A stretch of DNA of 51,428 nt from Desulfurococcales archaeon. Lineage in GTDB: Archaea > Thermoproteota > Thermoprotei_A > Sulfolobales > NBVN01. The notes under the pieces were generated by a model. The model had not been told where the DNA came from, did no database searches, and was given only the letters and a program-made list of their open reading frames with translations. The stretch is taken from assembly GCA_015521325.1 (NCBI GenBank), contig WAOK01000007.1, positions 1 through 51,428 of the forward strand, read 5' to 3'. Shown here piece by piece: positions 1 through 11,170 of the stretch (position 1 is the stretch's first letter; each line of letters begins with the position of its first letter). Position numbers and translations under genes: made by a program.

Positions 1-2030
<2,030 letters not shown>

Positions 2031-2076
2031 TTACTCACAGCCAGAGAAGGCGTGCTTCAGGCCTAATTATGTTAAT

Positions 2077-2370
2077 TTAAAACGCACTTACCCTCGTAAC
2101 CATCTCGATGTCCACGGACGACACGCCCGGGACGCTCTTCACTACCTCCTCAAGCTTCTCTGTGCCTCCCTCGTATCTCTCGGGCATCAGCACGTACACC
2201 CTGAGGGCATAGAGGCCGAATGCCACATACACCTTATCATACCTAACGACCTCCATCTCCGGAGGTAGCCTCGACTTGAGTTCCTCCACTACTTTCTCAA
2301 GGTCTGTGTCTATGTCCTCCGGGTTGATCTTCAGGGTCACAAGAACTTTGGGTTCACTCTTCTCTCCCAT
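2077..2370 (-). CDS. Translation elongation factor 1-beta (aEF1B)
   Basis: 97 aa; MGEKSEPKVLVTLKINPEDIDTDLEKV...YALRVYVLMPE...EGGTEKLEEVVKSVPGVSSVDIEMVTRV is typical of archaeal EF-1 beta. Confidence 0.9.
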   Translation of the reverse strand: MGEKSEPKVLVTLKINPEDIDTDLEKVVEELKSRLPPEMEVVRYDKVYVAFGLYALRVYVLMPERYEGGTEKLEEVVKSVPGVSSVDIEMVTRVSAF

Positions 2371-2391
2371 AACACATCACCTAAACAACAC

Positions 2392-2613
2392 TTAGGGGCC
2401 CTCGAAGCCGCAGTTCGGGCATCTGTACGGTTTGGCAAGGACCCTGCACTTCCTGCAGCGCCAGATTATCACAGCACCGCAGTTCGGGCACAGGAACTTA
2501 ACGCCCCTCTCATGTGGGGGTATGACCCTACCGCAACTGTTGCATATCGGTGGGGTCGCGGACTCTATCACCACGGGCCCGCTCCTCGCCTCTGTCACGT
2601 GCGCCATACTCAC
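2392..2613 (-). CDS. Small Zn-ribbon protein (archaeal zinc-finger RNA-binding type)
   Basis: 73 aa with four CxxC motifs (CNSC, CPNC, CRKC, CPNC); encoded next to aEF1B. Confidence 0.75.
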   Translation of the reverse strand: MSMAHVTEARSGPVVIESATPPICNSCGRVIPPHERGVKFLCPNCGAVIIWRCRKCRVLAKPYRCPNCGFEGP

Positions 2614-2709
2614 TCACCTACCTCTACAAGGATTAGTGCAGGGATTATAAATGGGATGGGCTGGCGCGGAATTAAACCCTCGAGCAGTAGTAGAGTATAG
2701 GGAGCCCTA

Positions 2710-3765
2710 ATGGGTGTTAATCTCAAGGACATAATACCCCAGGATGCACTGAAGGTAGTTAATGACCTCCGCGAACTCTCGGGTAAGGCAATAGCCATAG
2801 ACGCCTATAACGCTCTCTACCAGTTCCTGGCCGCCATAAGACAGCCTGATGGAACACCTCTCATGGACAGGAGGGGTAGGATAACGTCCCACCTTAGCGG
2901 CCTATTCTACAGAACAATAAACATAGTCGAGGCCGGGATAAGGCCCGTGTACGTCTTCGACGGGAAACCACCGGAACTCAAGGCTAGGGAGATAGCGGAG
3001 AGAACGAAGATCAAGGAAGAAGCTAGGAAGAAGTACGAAGAAGCCATCCGGAGGGGCGATGTTGAGGCGGCAAGGAAGTACGCCCAAATGACTTCGAGAC
3101 TCACGAGCGAAATGGTTGACGCATCCAAGGAACTCCTCTCAGCGATGGGCATACCCTGGGTACAGGCACCCTCTGAGGGCGAGGCACAGGCAGCGTACAT
3201 GGCTAAGAAAGGCGATGTGTGGGCAGCGGCTTCTCAGGACTACGATTCCCTCCTCTTTGGTGCCCCAAGGCTCGTGCGGAACCTAACAATCTCCGGTAGG
3301 AGGAAGCTGCCCAACAAGAACGTCTACGTCGAGATAAAACCTGAGATCATCAACCTAGACAAGGTTCTAAAGAGCCTTGGCATAACCCGTGAGCAGTTGA
3401 TAGATATAGCGATACTTGTAGGGACAGACTACAACCCAGAGGGGGTTAAGGGCATAGGCCCTAAGCAGGCGCTCCGCCTGATAAAGACGTATGGTTCGCT
3501 GGAGAAGGCGCTGAAGGCTATTCCGCCTGCTTCATTCCCTGTAGAGCCCACTAAAATAAGGGAACTCTTCCTAAACCCAGAAGTAACAGATGACTATCAG
3601 CTGAAGTGGAGGAAACCTGACCCAGAGAAAATAGTAGCGATCCTTGTGAAGGAGTACGATTTCTCCGAAGAGAGAGTGCGTAACGCCGTCGAGAGACTCA
3701 TGAAGGCGTACAGGAGCAAGATAGCGACCCGCGCCCGCGGGCTAGACGCCTGGTTCAGGAAGTGA
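2710..3765 (+). CDS. fen: Flap endonuclease 1 (FEN1/XPG family)
   Basis: 351 aa; [10 protein letters not shown]...[16 protein letters not shown]...[13 protein letters not shown]...[34 protein letters not shown]...[21 protein letters not shown]. Confidence 0.97.
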   Translation: MGVNLKDIIPQDALKVVNDLRELSGKAIAIDAYNALYQFLAAIRQPDGTPLMDRRGRITSHLSGLFYRTINIVEAGIRPVYVFDGKPPELKAREIAERTKIKEEARKKYEEAIRRGDVEAARKYAQMTSRLTSEMVDASKELLSAMGIPWVQAPSEGEAQAAYMAKKGDVWAAASQDYDSLLFGAPRLVRNLTISGRRKLPNKNVYVEIKPEIINLDKVLKSLGITREQLIDIAILVGTDYNPEGVKGIGPKQALRLIKTYGSLEKALKAIPPASFPVEPTKIRELFLNPEVTDDYQLKWRKPDPEKIVAILVKEYDFSEERVRNAVERLMKAYRSKIATRARGLDAWFRK

Positions 3766-3771
3766 GGAACA

Positions 3772-4464
3772 CTAGCAGAGCCCGGCATCCTCTATGACGT
3801 AGTAACCACTCCATGCATGTGCACTCCACAGGATCCTGGCCTTACGCACGCACACAGCTCTCTTCATGAGCGGTGACGACAGAACGAACGTCTCGAACTC
3901 ACCCCCCTCACCTACAGGGCTTATACCATACTTCGAAAAGGTCTGAAGCAGCCTGTGCGGCCCCAAGTACCTAATAGGCATCCCCAGCACTGACTCGCTC
4001 AGACCATATGCCTGCACGGCAACGAACATGAAGTCAATTAATTCAGATTCGGCGAGAAATACCTCCCGCTGGTCTCTTAGCCAGAGGGGCGCCACGTGCT
4101 TCACGCCGAGGTCCTTAGCTAACCTATCGACCCTTTCCTTCTGGTACCTGGAGGCCACGGCCCCCGTAACTATGGCTTCGCACCCGTACCTAGAAATTAT
4201 TTTCTCAAGGCTATCTCGTAGCTCATCAATCTCCACCTCCTTCTCACCACTTACCTCCACAACTTCGTACGGGACATCCATGGCATCAGCATGGAGCGTC
4301 GCCCATATTGCGTTTACGGAATGAAACATCCAGGAATCACTTCTGCGGGGTCTCACAATCACGAGGACAGCTGGTTCGATGTCGTGATTGAGCCATGCAT
4401 CAATCAGTGCATAGTGTGAGTCCTTGCCGCCAGTATACAGGATAGCTCCTTTCACGACCCGCAC
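3772..4464 (-). CDS. Diphthine--ammonia ligase-type ATP-pyrophosphatase (Dph6 family)
   Basis: 230 aa; N-terminal YTGGKDSHYALIDA PP-loop and EAIVTGAVASRYQKERVDRLAKDLGV...PLW typical of Dph6/MJ0570. Confidence 0.8.
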   Translation of the reverse strand: MRVVKGAILYTGGKDSHYALIDAWLNHDIEPAVLVIVRPRRSDSWMFHSVNAIWATLHADAMDVPYEVVEVSGEKEVEIDELRDSLEKIISRYGCEAIVTGAVASRYQKERVDRLAKDLGVKHVAPLWLRDQREVFLAESELIDFMFVAVQAYGLSESVLGMPIRYLGPHRLLQTFSKYGISPVGEGGEFETFVLSSPLMKRAVCVRKARILWSAHAWSGYYVIEDAGLC

Positions 4465-5108
4465 CTTTCGGTGAGCATCTGGAAAACGGCATTAAACGCT
4501 ATCCTCACGCAGGAATGAGTGGTTGCGCTATCGCATATCGATATGATTGCTATGTCCCCTGCTTTCATCAGGTCTCTTAGCGCTTGCTCCAGCTTGTGAG
4601 GTACCTCACCCCGTCGTTCTCCGGGAAGAGGTAGGTATAAATGGTCACTTTCTAAGGCTATAACGAGGGCCCCCTTTGCCCCCTCTCTCACTACTGTATC
4701 CCGTATAGCGAGCACGGGCTTGTCTTTGAAACTCGAACTTAGGGGCTCTCGAAGCACTACACCGGAGAGAGTACAATCAATACATATTTCATCTGAAGGC
4801 AAGTGCTCAATAATGAGTACATATTTACTAATTAATTCCGCTAAATGCTTACCGCGTTCTGTGATCATGAATCCGTAACCCTTAGAGACGATCAGTCCGG
4901 TCTCTAAAAGCCTCCTCAGGAGTGTCCTCGTGCTTGCCTCACCTAGGCCAAGCATTCTCATGAGTGTAGGTCTCCCCAGCCCTCTCACAGAGTTATGTAT
5001 CAGTGTGATTGCCCTAAGCACCTCATACGGCGTGAAGGCTGGCCTTATCCCTCTCCTAGGCTCGATCACGGACTTCACGATACATAGCTCCCTATACGCG
5101 ATCAACAT
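4452..5108 (-). CDS. Winged-HTH transcriptional regulator-like protein (DUF4443-type)
   Basis: 218 aa; N-terminal HTH GLGRPTLMRMLGLGEASTRTLLRRLLETGLI followed by an uncharacterised domain; overlaps the Dph6-like gene by 13 nt. Confidence 0.6.
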   Translation of the reverse strand: MLIAYRELCIVKSVIEPRRGIRPAFTPYEVLRAITLIHNSVRGLGRPTLMRMLGLGEASTRTLLRRLLETGLIVSKGYGFMITERGKHLAELISKYVLIIEHLPSDEICIDCTLSGVVLREPLSSSFKDKPVLAIRDTVVREGAKGALVIALESDHLYLPLPGERRGEVPHKLEQALRDLMKAGDIAIISICDSATTHSCVRIAFNAVFQMLTERCGS

Positions 5109-5183
5109 TTCTCACTAACAGTGTGTTAAGGCTCCTAAAGATTAATTGTTTAGCATCACATCATTTCAGCTGGTGGGAAAAGA

Positions 5184-6119
5184 ATGCTCACTATGAGAGG
5201 GAGGCACTTTCTCTCCATAAGTGATTACACGTCAGAGGAAATCAGGTTCATACTGGGCGTAGCAAAACAGATGAAAGAGAGATACTATTCTGGCGAGAGG
5301 GTCATTCCAGTATTGAAGGGGAAACACCTCCTGCTGATATTCGAGAAACCGAGCACTAGGACGAGGATCTCGTTCGAGGTAGCGATGAAAGAGCTTGGCG
5401 GGGATGTCATAGCGCTTACCTCAAGGGAGATGCAGATAAGTAGGGGAGAAACGCTCGCCGATACAGCAAGGGTGATAAGCAGGTACGTAGACGGCGTCGC
5501 GGCTAGGGTATACTCGCATAAGTCGCTTGAGGAACTCGCCAAGTACTCGAGCATACCGGTGATAAACGCCTTGAGCGATCTAGAGCACCCCATGCAGGCA
5601 CTCGGCGATATGCTGACAATACTGGAGAAGAAGGGCAGGGTAGCGGGACTCAAGATAGCGTTCCTTGGCGACGGCGCCGATAACGTGCTCCACTCACTGA
5701 TGCTGGCCGCGGCCAAGCTAGGTGCGAGCGTGTGGGTGGGCACAGCCAAAGGATACGAGCCCAACCCAGAAATCCTCAAGGCAGCTGTGGAGGAGGCCCA
5801 GCTCCGAGGTGCGGAGATAGTTGTGACCCATGACCCGATTGAGGCAATAAAGGATGCCGACGTAGTCTACACTGATGTATGGGTTAGCATGGGCCAGGAG
5901 GCCGAGAAGGAGAGGAGGCTGCGGGAACTATCCCCGTACCAGGTGAATAAAGAGTTGATGATGCATGCCAAGAGGGACGCAATATTCATGCATTGCCTCC
6001 CAGCCCACAGAGGGTACGAGGTAACTGATGACGTTATTGACGGTCCTTGGTCAGTTGTGTGGGATCAGGCGGAGAACAGGCTCCACGCGCAGAAGGCAGT
6101 GCTCTCACTTCTTCTTTGA
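5184..6119 (+). CDS. argF: Ornithine carbamoyltransferase
   Basis: 311 aa; [79 protein letters not shown]. Confidence 0.95.
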   Translation: MLTMRGRHFLSISDYTSEEIRFILGVAKQMKERYYSGERVIPVLKGKHLLLIFEKPSTRTRISFEVAMKELGGDVIALTSREMQISRGETLADTARVISRYVDGVAARVYSHKSLEELAKYSSIPVINALSDLEHPMQALGDMLTILEKKGRVAGLKIAFLGDGADNVLHSLMLAAAKLGASVWVGTAKGYEPNPEILKAAVEEAQLRGAEIVVTHDPIEAIKDADVVYTDVWVSMGQEAEKERRLRELSPYQVNKELMMHAKRDAIFMHCLPAHRGYEVTDDVIDGPWSVVWDQAENRLHAQKAVLSLLL

Positions 6120-6818
6120 TTTCCTCTTCTTTTTCTTTCTCTTTGATTTTTTCTTCTTACCCTTAGCCGTTGACTCGGTAGCTGCCTCGCTCAATTTCTC
6201 ACTGCTTTCATTTAGGGAGCTCGTGGTGCCTTTCTGTTGCGGACTTTCTTTTACATTAGTGCGCCTTATAATGGCATATGGTTTGGGAATCTGTTCTTTT
6301 AGTTCTGTTTTCATTATATACCTAATGCCGTTGCTTGTCTCTAGGCCTATCCCGACTACGCTGTCCTCTCCCTCAAGGAACCTTATATCACCAACGAAGA
6401 CAAGTCCCTCACTATCAACTGGGTAGTACTCGCGGATGAGGTTACGGGCGAACATCACATTCTCCTCTCGCTCACCCTCTTCCTGCCTCCGCAGAATGAT
6501 CACGCCCTTCAAGGGCGAAGGCCTAGTGAAGATGAGGACATTCCCGGGCGGCTTCTTCTTATACACCAGCACTTCGCGGAAACCCTTTCCCCGCTCTGTC
6601 CGTAGCAGGGCGATCTCGCACCCTTCAAGGAATTTCTCGAACTTCTTGTATGCTATGACAGGGTGCTCATCGATCTTTACCTGCGTCCTCGACACGAATT
6701 CGAGTTCCTTTTTTATCCTGTAGGCTGTGAGAACTACCTTCGGCTTATTCCCTGGCACGCTGACCTCCATGGGTTCTAGGCATTTCGCCAGGTAGGTCGG
6801 CATGACTGCTATCTTCAC
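6105..6818 (-). CDS. Uncharacterised protein with extremely Lys-rich C-terminal tail
   Basis: 237 aa; ends [21 protein letters not shown]; 3' end overlaps the argF 3' end by 15 nt. Confidence 0.7.
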   Translation of the reverse strand: MKIAVMPTYLAKCLEPMEVSVPGNKPKVVLTAYRIKKELEFVSRTQVKIDEHPVIAYKKFEKFLEGCEIALLRTERGKGFREVLVYKKKPPGNVLIFTRPSPLKGVIILRRQEEGEREENVMFARNLIREYYPVDSEGLVFVGDIRFLEGEDSVVGIGLETSNGIRYIMKTELKEQIPKPYAIIRRTNVKESPQQKGTTSSLNESSEKLSEAATESTAKGKKKKSKRKKKKRKSKKK

Positions 6819-7309
6819 CTCTTATACCCTATCTTACGGAGGAACTCGTATCTCTCCTTCCTATCCTCCTCGGACTCCACACCAAGCGGTGTGAACCCGT
6901 CCACTACCCCTAGGACGCCCCTACCCTGATCCGTCTCTGCCACGATTATTTGGAGCGGGTTGGCTGTTGCGGCGTAGAGCGTGATCACTTCTTGCACCTG
7001 CTTCAGCCTATTGAGGACGTTTATGGGCCAGGCGTTCCTCAGGTAGATAACGAACGTGTGTCCCGCGCCGATGCGCTTAGCTGCCTCTATCGCCAGCTTT
7101 ACCAGCTCGTCATCGTTTCCGTCGTACCTAATCAGTCTCTTGCCGCTTGCCTCGAGGAATGCTAGCCCAAACTTTATGCATGTCGACGAGGTGATCAGTG
7201 CCTCATATATGTCCTCGACAGACTTAATGAAGTGTGTAGCACCAACGATGATGTTGGTGCCCTCGGGCACAGGGATGTCCACAACTTCTATCCTCTTTAG
7301 TTCTCCCAT
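6815..7309 (-). CDS. Adenosine-specific kinase family protein (PF04008-like)
   Basis: 164 aa; [20 protein letters not shown]...[21 protein letters not shown]...[23 protein letters not shown]. Confidence 0.85.
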   Translation of the reverse strand: MGELKRIEVVDIPVPEGTNIIVGATHFIKSVEDIYEALITSSTCIKFGLAFLEASGKRLIRYDGNDDELVKLAIEAAKRIGAGHTFVIYLRNAWPINVLNRLKQVQEVITLYAATANPLQIIVAETDQGRGVLGVVDGFTPLGVESEEDRKERYEFLRKIGYKR

Positions 7310-7342
7310 ACCCTACCCCTCCATAAAGAATTGGGTCAACCC

Positions 7343-7819
7343 TTATTTCCTTGTACTGATTCTTCTCTCCCTAATGGTGTAGAACCTATCCTCACCCGTT
7401 TTCGTAACCCCAACACACACGAGCTCCTTGCTCACCGGCTCGACATGAACCGTCACTGTGCTGCCCCTCCTGCGCATCGCCTCCAGTACCTTAATGAGGT
7501 TGCTCGGTATCCCTCCCTTCCTACCTATCCTAACATTGACCACAGATCCCGCCTCGCGGACAAGCCTGTCTACACACCTTGTAAGCTCCTCCACCCTACA
7601 GCACTCCCTAACGGGCACTATTCTTTCCACGTTCACGGGCGGGAAAACAGATAGTACACGTATTAGCTTATCGTAACCCAGCGCAGTATCGAGGAGAAGG
7701 ACGCCGCCAAACTCTGTTCGCGTGATCTTGACTCCCGGATCGTGTGGGAAGATCGCGTCACCAAGCTCTAGTTCCGCCGCTCTCTCCTTCCCATACTTAA
7801 CAGTTACAACGTATAACAT
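7343..7819 (-). CDS. THUMP-domain protein
   Basis: 158 aa; THUMP-like VVNVRIGRKGGIPSNLIKVLEAM...VSKELVCVGVTKTGEDRFYTIRERR. Confidence 0.6.
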   Translation of the reverse strand: MLYVVTVKYGKERAAELELGDAIFPHDPGVKITRTEFGGVLLLDTALGYDKLIRVLSVFPPVNVERIVPVRECCRVEELTRCVDRLVREAGSVVNVRIGRKGGIPSNLIKVLEAMRRRGSTVTVHVEPVSKELVCVGVTKTGEDRFYTIRERRISTRK

Positions 7820-7823
7820 CCCG

Positions 7824-8060
7824 TTACTCGCCGCATATCCTCCGTTTCGTGTACTCGAAGAAGGAGGACGGTGTCCACGCTATCCACGCGGGGAGCCTCT
7901 TCACGAGGTCATAGGCCTCCTCCCAGTTGTCAAGGCCGAGGTCCCTCGCTAGGGCCTCGAGGGAGTACTCCGACCTTATGTACTTGTAAATAATGGCCAG
8001 TGTGTCCTGGTCGAGCGGCACCTCCTTACCGTTGCTCAGCTTCACGACGAGCTCGCACAT
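7824..8060 (-). CDS. Small uncharacterised protein directly downstream of MCM
   Basis: 78 aa ORF in the same minus-strand gene string, 45 nt after the mcm stop; GLDNWEEAYDLVKRLPAWIAWTPSSFFEYTKRR. Confidence 0.6.
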   Translation of the reverse strand: MCELVVKLSNGKEVPLDQDTLAIIYKYIRSEYSLEALARDLGLDNWEEAYDLVKRLPAWIAWTPSSFFEYTKRRICGE

Positions 8061-8105
8061 TGTTCCCTGCCCCTAGTGGGTTTGGGTAAGGTCTATAAAA
8101 GCTGT

Positions 8106-10274
8106 TCACTCAACCGGTGCGTAGCACATGTACCTAGGTACATACACGTCGCCAGAGCGCTTGAGGTTCTTTATTATCTGCTTGAGCGCGTCATCCGTTA
8201 TCCCGTGCTCTCTCAGCTCCTCAAGCAGCTCCTTATGGGGCACGCACCTACCGTACTCCGAGTATCTCTCCTTAATCAGCTTGAGAACAAGTATCTCCTT
8301 CTCTCTCATGCTCTTCGGCTTGCCCGTCATGATCAGGTCGATATCGATCATGTTCGACTCCACGTCCAGGCCAACGCTCTCAAGCATGGAGTTCATCAGC
8401 CTGATAGCCTCCGCGGCGTCCTCAGCGTCCACAGTGTCCTTCAGGGCCATCTTGGCGTAGGCCTCGGCCAGCCTTATCAGGCCCTCTCCCTGCCTCGGAG
8501 TTAGGGGGAGCGGTACCTCGGGGTTCTGTGCACTAAGCTTCCTGAGGCTCACGAAGTATTCCGTGATCAGGTTGATCGCCTCCTGAGTCAGTTTGGGCCT
8601 CACGTACTTCCTTGCGTACGCTATATACTTCCTAAGAAGGTCGGGCGGGATCTCGGGCTGCACCTCAGTGGGTTTCTCGTGCGCTGTGAGTATGTGCTCG
8701 ATCATCGCCCTGTCTCTCTCGACGTCGGCAACGTCCCTCACTATGAAGATGAGGTCGAACCTCGAGAGTATGCTGTCCGGCAGGTTTATGTTCCCTTTAG
8801 GTCCCAGCTCAGGTATGTACCTCCCGTGTTTCGGGTTGCCGGCGGCGAGGATCGCTGCCCTAGCGTTGAGCTGGGCTACGATACCTGCCTTGGCTATGCT
8901 TAGGAAGCCCTGCTCCATAGCGGTGTGGATGGCTGACCTGTCCTCCTCCCTCATCTTGTCTATCTCGTCGATGCAGACGATCCCCCCGTCCGCCAGCACC
9001 ATGGCGCCTGCTTCGAGGAAGTACTCCCCTGTATCCTTATCCCTGAGCACAGCCGCCGTCAGGCCAGCAGCCGATGATCCCTTACCGGTCGTGTAGACAG
9101 CTCTCGGAGCTATCTTGGCGGCGAACTGCAGCATCTCGCTCTTCGCCGTTCCTGGGTCGCCGAGGAGTAGCACATGTATCTCTCCCCTCTTCCTTGTGTT
9201 GCCCACTTCCTTTGTCACTCCTCCGAAGAGGAGCAACGCTACCGCCTCCTTGATGTCCCAGTGGCCATAGATTGTGGGGGCTATGGACGCTATGATCTTC
9301 CTCCTTATAAGTGGGTCCCTGCTCATTCTCAGTATCTTCTCCTCGTCCTCAGGGCTCAGCTTGACCTCCTCAAGATACCTCTGGGAGACGATGATGTTGT
9401 TTGCCTCTAGGTAGATAGAAAAGAGATTTCTTACTTTCCTTCTCTTCGAGGAGCCCATCGATAAGAGCTTGGGCACACCTATTACGGAGACCCTGTCCCC
9501 CGGTCTCACAGTATCCACGAGATCTTCAGTGAGGATCACGTCAACAGATCTAGGTATGGTGCCGGCAGGCACGTCCTCGGGCTTCTCTTGCACTGTTATT
9601 TTTTGCCAATCTATGAAGACAGACTTTTCAGGCACAAGTTTAAAGACCCCTCTACCTCTACCTCTTCCATCAGCCTCGGTGATGTTCTCGGCACAGATCG
9701 GACAGTAGGTAGGTCTCTCGGACTCGTCTTTTAGTTCCTCTTCCCCCGGCGGCCATTCGAACTCGTGAGATTCGCCCGTGGGTAGAACATGTAAGTAGAC
9801 TGCCTTAATCATTCTTTCCTTCTTTGTCGTCATCTTAACTACTATACCATCAACCATCACCAATTTTCCTACATGCTGGCTTCCAAGCTCCCTAATCGAT
9901 AGTCTCGTCTTCCAGCCAGTTAGCCTTGGGTAGAATCTTCTCACTGTTGTGGCATAATCTGGGTCAAGTGATTCTATTAGTTTCTTGATAGCCTTTGAAA
10001 AGGCGTGAAGGGCTTCTTCCGGGCTGTTTTCCAGAATGGTCACAAGCTTAGGATCGAAGCGTAACAAATCTTCGTAGTCTATCTGAAGTGATATTCTCCC
10101 TTCACGGATGAGTTCCTGGGCTCTCTCTATATACTTAAATTTGTTTTCCTCTCGGAATGTTCTGAGAAAATCGTAGAACATAAGCATATAATCAGTAACT
10201 AGTTCCTCACCCCCTCCGTACTCCTCAATTAACTCAGTGCCTGCCAAGAGCAACACCCCTCTCCCAAGCCTCAA
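8106..10274 (-). CDS. mcm: MCM replicative DNA helicase
   Basis: 722 aa; LLLGDPGTAKSEMLQFAAKIAPRAVYTTGKGSSAAGLTA, CIDEIDKM, AILAAGNPKHGRYIPELGPKGNINLPDSILSRFDLIF. Confidence 0.98.
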   Translation of the reverse strand: MRLGRGVLLLAGTELIEEYGGGEELVTDYMLMFYDFLRTFREENKFKYIERAQELIREGRISLQIDYEDLLRFDPKLVTILENSPEEALHAFSKAIKKLIESLDPDYATTVRRFYPRLTGWKTRLSIRELGSQHVGKLVMVDGIVVKMTTKKERMIKAVYLHVLPTGESHEFEWPPGEEELKDESERPTYCPICAENITEADGRGRGRGVFKLVPEKSVFIDWQKITVQEKPEDVPAGTIPRSVDVILTEDLVDTVRPGDRVSVIGVPKLLSMGSSKRRKVRNLFSIYLEANNIIVSQRYLEEVKLSPEDEEKILRMSRDPLIRRKIIASIAPTIYGHWDIKEAVALLLFGGVTKEVGNTRKRGEIHVLLLGDPGTAKSEMLQFAAKIAPRAVYTTGKGSSAAGLTAAVLRDKDTGEYFLEAGAMVLADGGIVCIDEIDKMREEDRSAIHTAMEQGFLSIAKAGIVAQLNARAAILAAGNPKHGRYIPELGPKGNINLPDSILSRFDLIFIVRDVADVERDRAMIEHILTAHEKPTEVQPEIPPDLLRKYIAYARKYVRPKLTQEAINLITEYFVSLRKLSAQNPEVPLPLTPRQGEGLIRLAEAYAKMALKDTVDAEDAAEAIRLMNSMLESVGLDVESNMIDIDLIMTGKPKSMREKEILVLKLIKERYSEYGRCVPHKELLEELREHGITDDALKQIIKNLKRSGDVYVPRYMCYAPVE

Positions 10275-10728
10275 TACTGTCCTTTAGCTCAAGAAAGAGA
10301 GCGATCTCCTCAGGTGTTAACTTATTAGCTATATCATCGACTTCAGCCCCTAGGAACGCTAGCCTCATTATTTTGTTAAGTCTCCGCTTCATCAACGCGA
10401 TCAGGTCAGCCTCAATCCTATCGGCCTTGGCTAAGTCCTTAGGGTCTCCTGTATCCCTTAGCTTAGTGATAAGCCTGGCAGCTTCATAGTAAAAGGTTCG
10501 CTTAAGAGGTACGAGGTCGCTAGGACGACTGCTTTCTTCCGAAATCGAGTAATTAGCTATGTCGTGATCCTTTATTGTGGGCTCACGCATCTCTAGGCTT
10601 TCAGGTAGGGCTTCAACTAGCCACAGGGGTAAGACTGCCTCCTCGCCCCTTGAGAACGATTCCTGTCTGCCATCATAATATATTCTGCCGATGTCCTTCA
10701 GCACCGCAACGCTCACAGGCGTCAGCAT
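10234..10728 (-). CDS. GINS-complex subunit (Gins23-like)
   Basis: 164 aa; size and motifs PLWLVEAL, YYEAARLITKL, KIMRLAF, LTPEEIALFLELKDSIEAW plus the gins23-mcm order known in crenarchaea; overlaps mcm start by 41 nt. Confidence 0.75.
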   Translation of the reverse strand: MLTPVSVAVLKDIGRIYYDGRQESFSRGEEAVLPLWLVEALPESLEMREPTIKDHDIANYSISEESSRPSDLVPLKRTFYYEAARLITKLRDTGDPKDLAKADRIEADLIALMKRRLNKIMRLAFLGAEVDDIANKLTPEEIALFLELKDSIEAWERGVALGRH

Positions 10729-10856
10729 ATGCGCTGCCTTTACAAGGGCCAGCTTGTGCTTCAGAGTCCTCCCTCAACTAACCAGGTCTCAAACCGAATT
10801 ACTAATAAGTTATGCGACTCATTAGGCCGTAAGGGTAAGGTGGGTAACACTCACCT

Positions 10857-10916
10857 AGGGGATGAGGACAGACGCCACACGGATAATCGGTGAAGAAGGC
10901 TCGTGTTACTGACCCT
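10857..10916 (+). ncRNA. Candidate C/D-box sRNA
   Basis: C GGGATGA (10859-10865, 1 mismatch), 14-nt guide, D' CGGA (10880-10883), C' GTGAAGA (10890-10896), exactly 12-nt guide AGGCTCGTGTTA, D CTGA (10909-10912); flanking AGGG/CCCT can pair. Confidence 0.45.
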
Positions 10917-11158
10917 CAAACTATTCTCTTCTTCCTCATTTCCTCCTTTGCTCTTAGCTCCTCAGCGAACTCCCGCGTCACCCTCTCAGCTGCTGAGGAG
11001 GCTGCGTCACCTATTTCCTCTAGAAGTCTCCGCACGAACTTCAGTGCACACGTTTTGCTGTGGAAGCTGTATTCCCTACCTCCTATCATCAGTATGACAC
11101 CTTGGCCACGTGGGAATTTTCGCCCGCATACAATGCAGACAAGTCTCTCCTTAGGCAT
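10916..11158 (-). CDS. Small TRASH/Zn-ribbon-like protein
   Basis: 80 aa; CIVCGRKFPRGQGVILMIGGREYSFHSKTCALKFVRRLLEE. Confidence 0.6.
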   Translation of the reverse strand: MPKERLVCIVCGRKFPRGQGVILMIGGREYSFHSKTCALKFVRRLLEEIGDAASSAAERVTREFAEELRAKEEMRKKRIV

Positions 11159-11170
11159 CTCGCTTAACCA

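Noticed and set aside
10844-10856. Short hairpin-like AGGTG...CACCT near 10840-10856
   Set aside because: Five-bp stem only; not enough to call a terminator or riboswitch.
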